Assembly: GCF_036826855.1 (NCBI RefSeq)
Contig: NZ_CP104578.1
Location: forward strand, 2,914,001 to 2,978,000
Reading direction: 5' to 3'
DNA: 64,000 bases
Source: Streptomyces sp. SJL17-4
GTDB taxonomy: Bacteria; Actinomycetota; Actinomycetes; Streptomycetales; Streptomycetaceae
Shown here: piece after piece, positions 24,328 to 32,130 of the stretch
Numbering within the stretch: the first letter of the stretch is position 1
How the letters are laid out: each line of letters begins with the position of its first letter
Notes under the pieces: model-generated
The model's database searches: none
What the model saw: the letters and a program-made list of their open reading frames with translations, nothing else
Told to the model about the DNA's origin: nothing
Made by a program: the position numbers and the translations under genes

Positions 24328-27300
24328 CTGCGTGCCTCCTCGACTGTGTCCCCCGTCATCTCCTCTGTACGTGCAGTCCTTACGTCATCTATCCGCGCCG
24401 TTTCCATCTCCGCCTCCACGTCACGGCGCCCGGCCTTGGCGCCCTGGTGGAAGCCGCCGAGGCGGCGGCGCAGGGCCTCCGCGTCCACACCGCCCTGACG
24501 GGGGGTCGTGGTGGCGGGCCCGGCGGGGCGGACCACCTGCGGGGTGCGCTTGGGCAGGCCCTTGTCGGTGACGCGCTCCCCCTGCGGGGTACGCGGCCCG
24601 GGAACCGGCGGGTCGACGACCGGCTCGGGGGCGGTGGGAGCCTGCGGCTTCTCGTCGGCTGCGCGCTCGTGGGCGTCCGGCTCCGGCGGCGGGTCGGGCA
24701 GCCGGACCTGGAGCGTGGTCTCGGAGACGCTCTGGCCGAGGGGGGCGGGCTCGTCATGGGGCGCGGGGCCGTCGTGGATGAACTCGGGCTCGTCGTACGC
24801 GGGCTCGGGCTCGTCGTACGCGGGCGCGGGCTCGTCGTACGCGGGCTCGGGCTCGTCGTCGGTGGGCCTGGGCTCGTACGATCGCTCCTGCGGCTCGGGC
24901 TCGTACGCCGCCTGCGCCTCCGGCTCGCGCGTCGGCTCCTCCGGCTCCCGCGCGGGCTCCTCCGTCGGCTCCTGCTCCCGCTGTTCCCTCGCCGCCGTCA
25001 CCTCCGCCGCCAGGAACGCCCGCTCCGCCGCCTCCACGAGGGGGTCGCGGTTCCGGGACGGCAGCGTGTTGGAGTTGGCCTCCGCGACCGAGCCGGGCAG
25101 GTGGAGCGTGGGAGCCGCACCCGCCACCCGTACGGGCTCCGTGACGGTGGCCGGCAGGGCGGTGGGGAGCAGGGGCTGCGGCAGGACCACCACGGCCGCC
25201 GTGCCGCCCTGCTGCTGCTCGCGCAGCTCGACGCGGACGCCGTGGCGGGCGGCGAGCAGGGCGATGACCCGCATGCCGAGGCCCTCGCCCTCGAAGGCGG
25301 CGGGGTCGGCCTCGGCCAGCCGCGCGTTGAGCTCGGCGAGCCGGGAGGCGGTCATGCCGATGCCCGTGTCCTGCACGGAGAGCATCACCTCGCCGGACTC
25401 CAGAAGCCAGCCGGAGAGCTGGACCTCGGCGTCGGGCGGCGAGAAGGAGGTGGCGTTCTCCAGGAGTTCGGCGATGAGGTGGCTCAGGTCGTCCGCGGCG
25501 AAGCCGGCGATCTGGGCGTGCGGCGGCAGGGACTGGATGGTGACCCGCTCGTACCGCTCGATCTCGCTGACGGCGGCGCGCAGCACGTCGACCAGCGGGA
25601 CGGGCCCGGCGTGGCCGTGGACGTGCTCGTGGCCGGCGAGGACGAGGAGGTTCTCGCTGTGGCGGCGCATGACGGTCGCCATGTGGTCGAGCTTGAAGAG
25701 GGTCGCGAGGCGGTCCGGGTCCTGCTCGCGCTCCTCCAGCTTCTCGATGACGCCGAGCTGTCGCTCGACGAGCCCGAGGCTGCGCAGCGAGAGGTTGACG
25801 AAGGTGTGGTGGACGGTGCTCCTGAACCGTTCGAGGTCGGCGGTGAGGAGGGCGACCCGGCCCTGGAGCTCGGCCCGCTGGGTGGCGAGCTCGGCGCCGA
25901 GGGCCTCCTTGGCGGCGGCCAGGTCGGTGTGCCCGTCGGTGAGCCGCTCGGTGTGCGCGGCGAGGCCCGTGAGCTTGCCGTGCAGGGTGTTGAGGGAGCG
26001 GACGACCTGCGCGAACTCGTCGTTGCGGCCGGTGAAGCGGACCAGCTCCTCGGCGCCGGGCTCGGGGGCGGCGGCCAGCCGGGCGGCGCCGAGCCGGAGG
26101 ACGGCGAGCGGCCGGGTGAGGGTGCGGGCGACGTACGTGGAGATGCCGACCGCGACGAGCAGACAGCCTCCGAGGAAGGCGATGCGCAGTTCGAGGGCGG
26201 TGACGTCGTCGTCCCGGAGGGCGACGAAGTGCTCGACCCGCTCGGCGGCGAGCCGGGACTCGACGCCGCGCATCTGCTCGATCCGGGAGGACAGCGCGGC
26301 GTCCAGGCCGGCCGGGTCGGTCTCGCGCTCGGTCTCCGTCAGCCGGGGCTGGTCGGTGAGGGAGGCGAGGGAGCGCTCGGCGCTCTTGACGTCGGGGCCG
26401 GCGACGGTCGTGGCGATCGCGTCACGGGCGACGGTGCCCGCGGCCTGGTCGAAGTCGCCGAGGGCGGCGAGCTCACGGACCCGGGCCTGCTGGGCCGCGG
26501 CGGCGAGGGTGTCGCGGGCGCGCTCGGCCTCGGCGGTGCCCTCGGGCACGTCGGGGACGTAGGTGCCGGTCTCGACGTCGTAGTGGACCTCGCCGGTGGG
26601 CTCGGGCTGCGGCACGGAGAGCGCGGCGAGGAGCAGGCCGCGGGTGGCGGAGGCCTGTTCGACGGCGCGGCCGAGGGCGGCGGGGGCGCGGGTGGCCTCG
26701 GTGAGCGCGGTGCCGGAGGCGCGGGCCGGGGTCCTGTCGGCCAGCTCGTCGGCGAGGGCCTGGAGCTTGGCGATCACCTCCGAGTACGCCCGGTGGGCCT
26801 CCAGGGCCGTGCCCTTGCCGGTGAGGGCGGTCCGGCGGACGGAGGGGACGCCGGCGAGGTCGCGGCGGAGCTCGGCGGAGGCGGCGGGCCGGATCTCGTC
26901 GATCTGGCGGTCGACCCGGGTCGACCTCGTGCTGGTGATCTGGCGCCTGTGCTTGGCGTCGCCGTTCTGGGAGTCGCGGCCGGCGGCGATGTAGGCGACG
27001 ACCTCGTCGCGCTCGTCGGCGAGCGAGTGGGCCAGGGTGACGGCCTGCCGGTCGAGTTCGGCGAGGGTGACCAGGCTCTGGGAGTCGTTGAGCTCGGTGG
27101 AGGCGGCGAGGACCGCGGGCGCTCCGGCGGCGAGGACCGTGATGCCGACGAGGGCGACACCCGCGACGAGACGGTTGCGGACGCGCTTGGGGCGACCGAG
27201 GGGGGTGCTGCCGTCGGGGGTGCTGCCGGTGGTCGCGCTGCCGTCGGGGAGGCGGCCGGCGGGCGCCGCGGCGCCGTCCGGGGTCGGCACCGCACCGGGG

Positions 27301-27359
27301 GTCTGGCTCCGCGTGCCGTTCTTGCTCCGAGGCCGCTTCATCTGCACCGGTGCTCGCAT
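24324..27359 (-). CDS. cvnA: Conservon sensor kinase-like protein CvnA
   Basis: 1011 residues from ATG 27359 (TTG 27380 adds seven). Order: basic, Pro-rich N-terminus; TM1 near residues 63-86 (GVALVGITVLAAGAPAVL); a large extracytoplasmic nitrate/nitrite-sensing-like domain to about 390; TM2 (LGGCLLVAVGISTYVA); HAMP; coiled coil; the H-box-like FKLDHMATVMRRHSENL; and an ATPase domain with LIAELLENATSFSPP, VQDTGIGM and EGEGLGMRVIALLAARHG. The last 250 residues are Pro/Glu-rich with repeats of AYDEPEP. It heads the operon cvnABCD-monooxygenase. Confidence 0.93.
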   Translation of the reverse strand: MRAPVQMKRPRSKNGTRSQTPGAVPTPDGAAAPAGRLPDGSATTGSTPDGSTPLGRPKRVRNRLVAGVALVGITVLAAGAPAVLAASTELNDSQSLVTLAELDRQAVTLAHSLADERDEVVAYIAAGRDSQNGDAKHRRQITSTRSTRVDRQIDEIRPAASAELRRDLAGVPSVRRTALTGKGTALEAHRAYSEVIAKLQALADELADRTPARASGTALTEATRAPAALGRAVEQASATRGLLLAALSVPQPEPTGEVHYDVETGTYVPDVPEGTAEAERARDTLAAAAQQARVRELAALGDFDQAAGTVARDAIATTVAGPDVKSAERSLASLTDQPRLTETERETDPAGLDAALSSRIEQMRGVESRLAAERVEHFVALRDDDVTALELRIAFLGGCLLVAVGISTYVARTLTRPLAVLRLGAARLAAAPEPGAEELVRFTGRNDEFAQVVRSLNTLHGKLTGLAAHTERLTDGHTDLAAAKEALGAELATQRAELQGRVALLTADLERFRSTVHHTFVNLSLRSLGLVERQLGVIEKLEEREQDPDRLATLFKLDHMATVMRRHSENLLVLAGHEHVHGHAGPVPLVDVLRAAVSEIERYERVTIQSLPPHAQIAGFAADDLSHLIAELLENATSFSPPDAEVQLSGWLLESGEVMLSVQDTGIGMTASRLAELNARLAEADPAAFEGEGLGMRVIALLAARHGVRVELREQQQGGTAAVVVLPQPLLPTALPATVTEPVRVAGAAPTLHLPGSVAEANSNTLPSRNRDPLVEAAERAFLAAEVTAAREQREQEPTEEPAREPEEPTREPEAQAAYEPEPQERSYEPRPTDDEPEPAYDEPAPAYDEPEPAYDEPEFIHDGPAPHDEPAPLGQSVSETTLQVRLPDPPPEPDAHERAADEKPQAPTAPEPVVDPPVPGPRTPQGERVTDKGLPKRTPQVVRPAGPATTTPRQGGVDAEALRRRLGGFHQGAKAGRRDVEAEMETARIDDVRTARTEEMTGDTVEEARS

Positions 27360-27731
27360 TCTTGATTCGTCCGCCCACAAAGCAGAGGTGACGGCCGGTC
27401 ACATGGAGCGCCCCCACCCCTGGTATGGCTTCCGACCATTCCAGCGCTTCTGGGAAGGGGGCGCGCATCGGCCGCTCCGCCACCCGAACGAGTGAACAAC
27501 ACTCCTGAGTTGGCGAACAACTTCTCCGGGCGGGCCGGACAGACCCCGAAGGGCCCTCGGTTGGATCTTCCGCGCGGGCTTTGGCAGGATGCCCGCCCGC
27601 AGCTCCCCGGAGCCCGCCGCTCCGGCTCCCGCGCGGCCTCCGCCGGGTTGGTACAGGCCATTTGCGCACGTTCGCAGGTCCTGTGGAGACGTACGCCGGG
27701 AACGTACGCCGCGCCGGGCACACTGGTCGTC
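27360..27731. promoter_or_regulatory. Divergent promoter region between cvnA and the phosphatase gene
   Basis: 372 bp without a supported gene. For the plus strand, TTGGAT near 27561 and CAGGAT near 27585 are separated by about 18 bp and form a sigma-70-type promoter candidate. CACACT at 27719-27724 lies seven bases before ATG 27732, an alternative leaderless start. An inverted repeat GAGTG-AACAA-CACTC lies at 27490-27504. An ORF from 27492 runs in frame into the phosphatase gene but is not protein-like before 27732. Confidence 0.4.
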
Positions 27732-28523
27732 ATGCGCAGCGACGTCGCCACTCTCCCCGGCAGCCCCGAACGCCCCAACGAGGACTGGGTGGCCGCCGTC
27801 CAGCCCGCCTCGGGCGGCGGGGGAACCGTCGTCCTCCTCGACGGCGTGACACCACCGGCCGGTGATGACGGTTGCGTGCACACGGTGCCGTGGTTCACCG
27901 CGCGCCTCGGCGGGGCTTTGACCGAACTGTCCGCTTCCCGGCGGGACATGCCCTTGCCCGAGATCCTGTCGCAGGCAATCCGGCGCACCGCGGACGCCCA
28001 TCGGGACACCTGTGACCTTTCTCACGCCCGTACGCCTCAGGCGACCGTCGTGCTCGCCCGTTGGGACGAGACCTCGGTCGAACACCTCGTCCTCTCCGAC
28101 TCCGTACTCCTCCTGGAGTCGCCGGACGGGGCCGTACGGGCCGTGCTCGACGACCGGCTCGACCGCGTCCCCGACGAGATCCTGCGGTCGCTCGCGGCGA
28201 CGGACCGGCTCCGGAACCAGGAGGGCGGCTTCTTCACGGCGGCGGCCGACCCGGCGGTCGCCGGGCGGGCCGTGACGGGAACGAGCCCGCGCGCGGAGGT
28301 ACGGGCCCTGGCGGCGCTCACGGACGGGGCGAGCCGCTGGGTCGAGCTGTTCGGCGAGGGCGACTGGACGGACTGCTTCGGCGTCCTGCGCGAGGAGGGC
28401 ACGCTCGGGCTGCTCCACCGCGTGCGCGCCCTGGAGGAGGCGGCCGAGTCGGCCGGCGGGACGCGGCGGGGGAAGCCGCACGACGACGCGACGGCGGTAC
28501 TGGTGGAGCTGGGGGGCCGCTGA
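27732..28523 (+). CDS. PP2C-like serine/threonine phosphatase
   Basis: 263 residues from ATG 27732. PP2C-like metal-binding motifs are present in order: PNEDW near residue 15 (usually NxD), LLDGV near 35, LTDGASRW near 200 and a final HDDATAV. The protein is compact and lacks membrane segments or sensor domains. It probably removes phosphate from serine or threonine residues. It is divergent from the conservon operon and separated from marR by a short convergent gap. Confidence 0.75.
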   Translation: MRSDVATLPGSPERPNEDWVAAVQPASGGGGTVVLLDGVTPPAGDDGCVHTVPWFTARLGGALTELSASRRDMPLPEILSQAIRRTADAHRDTCDLSHARTPQATVVLARWDETSVEHLVLSDSVLLLESPDGAVRAVLDDRLDRVPDEILRSLAATDRLRNQEGGFFTAAADPAVAGRAVTGTSPRAEVRALAALTDGASRWVELFGEGDWTDCFGVLREEGTLGLLHRVRALEEAAESAGGTRRGKPHDDATAVLVELGGR

Positions 28524-28543
28524 GCCGCGCCGTCGCCGTACGC

Positions 28544-29053
28544 TCAGCCCTCGAATCTGACGTTGAAGTGGTTCAGGAGGCGGGCGAGTTCGGCGACCTC
28601 GGCACGGTCCCAGTCGGCGAGCTTGCGGACGTACCGCTCGCGCCGCGCGTCCCGGACGCTCCGGAAGCGGTCCCGGCCCTCCTCGGTGAGCCGGACCAGC
28701 GAGGCGCGGCCGTCGGCGGGGTCGGGGTCGCGGGCGACGAGCCCGAGGTCTTCGAGGGCCCGGAGCTGCCGGCTCATGGTCGCCTTGCCGACCCCGAAGT
28801 ACCCGGCGAGCTCGGTGGCCCGCTGGGGACCGGCGTCGTCGAGCCGCACGAACAGTCCGTAGGCCGCGGGCTCCAGTTCGGGATGGACCTCACGGGCCAT
28901 CTCGCCGGACTGGGCACGGGCACGACGCAGGAAGACGGCGAGCTCACGCTCGAGCGCAAGAAACACCGGGTCGACCCCGCCGGTCGGGGCGTGGGGCTCA
29001 CCGCCGCCGGCCGGCGGGACCCCGCCTTCACTGCCCGTACCGCTTCCGTGCAC
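28544..29053 (-). CDS. MarR-family transcriptional regulator
   Basis: 169 residues from GTG 29053, chosen because GGGAGG lies 8-9 bases upstream. After a Gly-rich N-terminal tail the winged helix is clear: AAYGLFVRLDDAGPQRATELAGYFGVGKATMSRQLRALEDLGLVARDPDPADGRAS contains the recognition helix (residue stretch given only to locate it is about 70-125) and the DxRxS-type wing. Divergent from the GH25 lysozyme gene, so it may control that gene and itself. Ligand unknown. Confidence 0.9.
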   Translation of the reverse strand: MHGSGTGSEGGVPPAGGGEPHAPTGGVDPVFLALERELAVFLRRARAQSGEMAREVHPELEPAAYGLFVRLDDAGPQRATELAGYFGVGKATMSRQLRALEDLGLVARDPDPADGRASLVRLTEEGRDRFRSVRDARRERYVRKLADWDRAEVAELARLLNHFNVRFEG

Positions 29054-29318
29054 GTCAGCACCTCCCACACGTTCTCCGGCGACCCGCCGACGGCTTTCCG
29101 CCCGCTGAAAGTTTCTTTCGGCCGAGGCCATCGCCGCAGCTCTTCCAGTATTTCGCAGGCTTAGACCAACGGCGGTATCCAGGCCCTCTTCCCGGGCCGG
29201 GTCTACGTGCGTAGCGTCGTCCACGGGACCCTGGCTGACATGTCCACACCATGACCTGTCGGCCGGTGTCCAGGACCGTCGACATCGCTCCCCCCACCGA
29301 TCCTTTCGGAGGCACGCA
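29054..29318. other. 265-bp divergent intergenic region, marR and lysozyme
   Basis: No gene. Holds both promoters. Besides the palindrome at 29107 it contains TACGTGCGTA at 29204-29213 (4-bp arms) inside the sequence GGGTCTACGTGCGTAGCGT, a plausible promoter/operator for the lysozyme gene. The lysozyme leader ends with TTTCGGAGGCACGCA, a good ribosome binding site. Confidence 0.4.
29107..29119. promoter_or_regulatory. Candidate MarR operator GAAAG-TTT-CTTTC
   Basis: A perfect 5-3-5 palindrome, A/T-rich against its surroundings, 54 bp upstream of the MarR start in the intergenic region shared with the lysozyme gene. MarR proteins usually bind palindromes of this size near their own promoter. 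Binding is not shown. Confidence 0.3.
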
Positions 29319-30149
29319 ATGCGTGTGCACAGATCCGGAACGACCCTCGCCGGCGCCGCGCTCGCGGCCCTGGCCCTTCTCGTCCCCCTCGCCGCGTCCG
29401 CCGGAGCCACCCAGGCCCCGGGCGCCGGCCAGACACCCCCGCGCGGTTCCGCCAGCATGGGCATGGGCGTCCTCGAGCACGACGGGCGCGGCACCGCTCC
29501 TGGTGGCGCCTCCGCGCAGGCCGTCCAGACCGAAGGCGTGGACGTCTCCAGCCACCAGGGCAACGTCGCCTGGTCCACCCTGTGGAACAGCGGCGTCAAG
29601 TGGGCCTACGTCAAGGCGACGGAGGGCACCTACTACAAGAACACCTACTTCAACCAGCAGTACACCGGCTCGTACAACGTCGGCATGATCCGGGGCACGT
29701 ACCACTTCGCGACCCCGGACACGACGACGGGCGCGGCCCAGGCCGACTACTTCGTCAACAACGGCGGCGGCTGGTCGAAGGACGGGAAGACGCTGCCCGG
29801 CGTGCTCGACATCGAGTGGAACCCGTACGGCGCGACCTGCTACGGCAAGACCCAGGCCGGGATGGTGGCCTGGATCCGCGACTTCGTGAACCGGTACAAG
29901 GTCAGGACCGGCCGGGACGCCGTGATCTACACGGCGACCAGCTGGTGGACGCAGTGCACCGGCAACTCCTCCGCCTTCGCCACGACCAACCCTCTGTGGA
30001 TCGCGCGGTACGCGTCGACGGTGGGCGAACTCCCGGCCGGCTGGCAGTACTACACGATGTGGCAGTACACCTCCTCCGGCCCGACGGTCGGCGACCACAA
30101 CCACTTCAACGGCGACCTCTCGCGGGTGCAGGCGCTGGCCAACGGCTGA
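29319..30149 (+). CDS. Secreted GH25 lysozyme (muramidase)
   Basis: 276 residues with strong ribosome binding site (GGAGG). Signal peptide at residues 1-29 (AALALLVPLAASAGA). A linker of about 40 residues leads to a GH25 domain: D75 in VDVSSHQG and the catalytic D164/E166 in LDIEWNPYG, with WAYVKATEGTYY and MWQYTSSG conserved. The family cleaves the N-acetylmuramic acid bond of peptidoglycan, including O-acetylated forms in the Streptomyces enzyme cellosyl. The domain fills the protein; there is no cell-wall-binding module. Confidence 0.95.
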   Translation: MRVHRSGTTLAGAALAALALLVPLAASAGATQAPGAGQTPPRGSASMGMGVLEHDGRGTAPGGASAQAVQTEGVDVSSHQGNVAWSTLWNSGVKWAYVKATEGTYYKNTYFNQQYTGSYNVGMIRGTYHFATPDTTTGAAQADYFVNNGGGWSKDGKTLPGVLDIEWNPYGATCYGKTQAGMVAWIRDFVNRYKVRTGRDAVIYTATSWWTQCTGNSSAFATTNPLWIARYASTVGELPAGWQYYTMWQYTSSGPTVGDHNHFNGDLSRVQALANG

Positions 30150-30230
30150 CGCCTTCCGCGTACGGCGGCCCTCGGGTGTGCGGCGGCACCCCGGGGGCCG
30201 CTCGGGCTTTTCCGGCCCTCCCCCTTGCCT

Positions 30231-30246
30231 ATTGGTATGGACCAAT
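30231..30246. promoter_or_regulatory. DasR-responsive (dre-like) operator before the LPMO gene
   Basis: ATTGGTATGGACCAAT is a near-perfect palindrome that matches the DasR consensus A-C/T-TGGTCTAGACCA-G/C-T at 13-14 of 16 positions, differing mainly at the centre. It sits 95 bp upstream of the LPMO start. DasR is the GntR regulator of chitin and N-acetylglucosamine use, and chitin-binding/LPMO genes are known targets. Confidence 0.6.
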
Positions 30247-30341
30247 GCGACGCTCTACGGCGATCGCCCGGGATTCAACTTCCGTGCGCTCAGCGCGCGT
30301 TGCTCGTCCGTCCTCCCCCACGCACGAGAGAGAGCCCCCGC

Positions 30342-31226
30342 ATGCAGTCCACCCGCCGCACCGCCGCCGGCGTCGCCGCCCTGTCCGCAGCCGCGGCCCT
30401 GGTCACCCTCACCCCCACCCCCGCCAGTGCCCACGGAGCCGTCTTCAACCCCGTGAGCCGCGTCGCCGCCTGTTACGCGGAGGGCCCCGAGACCCCCAAG
30501 TCGCAGGTGTGCAAGGACCTCGTCGCCGACTCCGGCACCCAGCCGCTCTACGACTGGAACGAGGTCAACATCGCCAACGCCGCCGGGCAGCACCAGGCCC
30601 TCATCCCGGACGGCAAGCTCTGCTCGGCGAACCGCGAGAAGTACCGGGCGCTCGACTGGGCGCGCACCGACTGGCCGGCGACGGCGGTCGCGGCGGGCGG
30701 CTTCGACTTCAAGGTCCGGGTGACGGCCGCCCACTCCGGCACCATGACCGTCTACATCACCAAGCCGGGCTTCGACCCCACGCAGCCGCTGAAGTGGTCG
30801 GACCTGGACGCGACCCCCGTCGCCGTCCACCACACCACCCGCACGGCCACCGACGGCTTCTACACCTTCACGGGGAACCTCCCCGCCCGCACCGGCCGCC
30901 ACATCGTCTACAAGGTGTGGCAGCGCAACGACAGCCCCGAGGCCTTCTACAGCTGCTCGGACGTCACCTTCGGCGGTACGGCCGCACAGGCGGCCACGAC
31001 GACGGTGCAGGCCCCGACCGAGGCGAAGATCGCGGCGGGCGCGTCGCAGTCCACCGTGAGCCACGCGGGTCACGGCGGCGACGAGCAGGCCCCGGCCCTC
31101 TCCGCCGAGACGGCCGAGACCCCCGCCTCGCCGCTGCCCATGGCCCTCGCGGGCGCGGGCGCCCTCGCCGCCTTCGGCGCGGGCAGCCTGCTCCTGGGCC
31201 GCCGCCGGAACTCGTCGGCCTCCTAG
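30342..31226 (+). CDS. AA10 lytic polysaccharide monooxygenase with C-terminal membrane anchor
   Basis: 294 residues from ATG 30342. The signal peptide ends ASA-H31, leaving His at the mature N-terminus, the first ligand of the copper histidine brace; H131 (VTAAHSGTM) is the second, and the axial Phe lies in EAFYSCSDV. The family oxidatively cleaves chitin or cellulose. Unlike simple secreted LPMOs the protein continues with a 60-residue spacer and a membrane helix (MALAGAGALAAFGAGSLLLG) followed by RRR, so it is probably held at the cell surface. A dre-like operator precedes it. Confidence 0.93.
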   Translation: MQSTRRTAAGVAALSAAAALVTLTPTPASAHGAVFNPVSRVAACYAEGPETPKSQVCKDLVADSGTQPLYDWNEVNIANAAGQHQALIPDGKLCSANREKYRALDWARTDWPATAVAAGGFDFKVRVTAAHSGTMTVYITKPGFDPTQPLKWSDLDATPVAVHHTTRTATDGFYTFTGNLPARTGRHIVYKVWQRNDSPEAFYSCSDVTFGGTAAQAATTTVQAPTEAKIAAGASQSTVSHAGHGGDEQAPALSAETAETPASPLPMALAGAGALAAFGAGSLLLGRRRNSSAS

Positions 31227-31270
31227 AGGTCCAGAGGTCGGCCGGAATCCTCCGGCTCCCGGGGCTCGGG

Positions 31271-31350
31271 TCCCGAGCTCCGGGAGCCGGGGCTCGTTCC
31301 CGAGCTCCGGGAGCCGGGGCTCGTTCCCGAGCTCCGGGAGCCGGGGCTCG
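31271..31350. repeat. Three 27-bp tandem repeats forming GC hairpins
   Basis: Unit TCCCGAGCTCCGGGAGCCGG then GGCTCGT at 31271-31297 and 31298-31324, with a third nearly complete copy from 31325. Each copy is self-complementary (GAGCTCC...GGGGCTC) and could fold. Located between the convergent LPMO and DUF4240 genes, it may act as a two-way terminator. Confidence 0.7.
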
Positions 31351-31367
31351 GTCCGGTCCCGAGAGTC

Positions 31368-31991
31368 CTAGGAGCCGGGCGTGCCGAGCGGGAAGAGGGC
31401 GGCGAGCCGGGATGCCGCCACCCCCTCCGGACGGGAGCCCCGTGTCTCGCCGCCTTCTTCCCACTCCTCCTCGAAGTCCCCCGAGAGCTCGTCCGCGAGC
31501 TCCTCGGCACGTTCGTCGACGGCGTCGTCGAACTCCTCGCCGTCGTCGTCCTCCTGGCCGGTCAGCTCGTCGTACGCGTCCTGCGCGACGTAGTCGAGCC
31601 CCTCCCACTCCGGCCACTCGTCGTCGTCCCACTCGTCCGGGTGCCGGCCCACCAGGGCCCGTATCCCCGGCACGTCGGCCAGCGCGTCGGGGTCGGCGAC
31701 GACCGAGTCGTACACCTTCCTCCCCTGCCCGACCAGCCAGAGGGTGAAGTAGTGGAAGCCGTCGTCGCTGCAGGCTCCGCTCTCGATCCGGTTCGCGGCG
31801 CGCCACAGCGCGCGCGTGCCCGCGACCTCGCAGGCGTCGTCGAGACGCACCTGGAACTCCACACTCTCGGCCGGCGGGCGCCGGAGCAACTCCGCCCGCA
31901 GCCACTCCGTCCGCTCCTCCAGGTCACCGGTGCGGCGGCTCAACTCGTCGATGAGGGCCCAGAAGGCGTCTTCGTTCATGCGTACGAGCAT
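31368..31991 (-). CDS. DUF4240 domain protein
   Basis: 207 residues from ATG 31991, which has GGGGG seven bases upstream; ATG 31979 (M-N-E-D-A-F-W) is the alternative and the start of the recognisable domain. DUF4240 features: FWALIDELSRR, RIESGACSDDGFHYFTLWLVGQGRKVYDSVVADPDAL. The C-terminal third is very acidic (EDDDGEEFDDAVDERAEELA), which is common in this family. Function unknown. Confidence 0.8.
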   Translation of the reverse strand: MLVRMNEDAFWALIDELSRRTGDLEERTEWLRAELLRRPPAESVEFQVRLDDACEVAGTRALWRAANRIESGACSDDGFHYFTLWLVGQGRKVYDSVVADPDALADVPGIRALVGRHPDEWDDDEWPEWEGLDYVAQDAYDELTGQEDDDGEEFDDAVDERAEELADELSGDFEEEWEEGGETRGSRPEGVAASRLAALFPLGTPGS

Positions 31992-32056
31992 GACACCCCC
32001 GGCTGACATCCGGGTGACGATTTACCTGCGAGTACGCGCACACGACGCAGGGCATG

Positions 32057-32096
32057 ACGGAGCGGGGTGCCCCCTGTCGAGGACACCCCGCTCCGT
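32057..32096 (-). terminator. Stem-loop terminator after lon
   Basis: Perfect 13-bp arms ACGGAGCGGGGTG (32057-32069) and CACCCCGCTCCGT (32084-32096) with a 14-nt loop, 35 bp beyond the lon stop. Very stable. No U-tract in the lon direction, which is usual for streptomycete terminators. Confidence 0.65.
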
Positions 32097-32130
32097 CTCT
32101 CCGTCTCTCCGTCCCACGGGAGTTACGTCG

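Noticed and set aside
24447..27365. 972-residue plus-strand ORF opposite cvnA
   Set aside because: Shadow rich in Gly, Val and Leu; the minus strand encodes the kinase motifs.
27490..27504. BldD-type binding site at GAGTG-AACAA-CACTC
   Set aside because: Half-sites and spacing do not fit the AGTGA-type consensus well enough to name a regulator.
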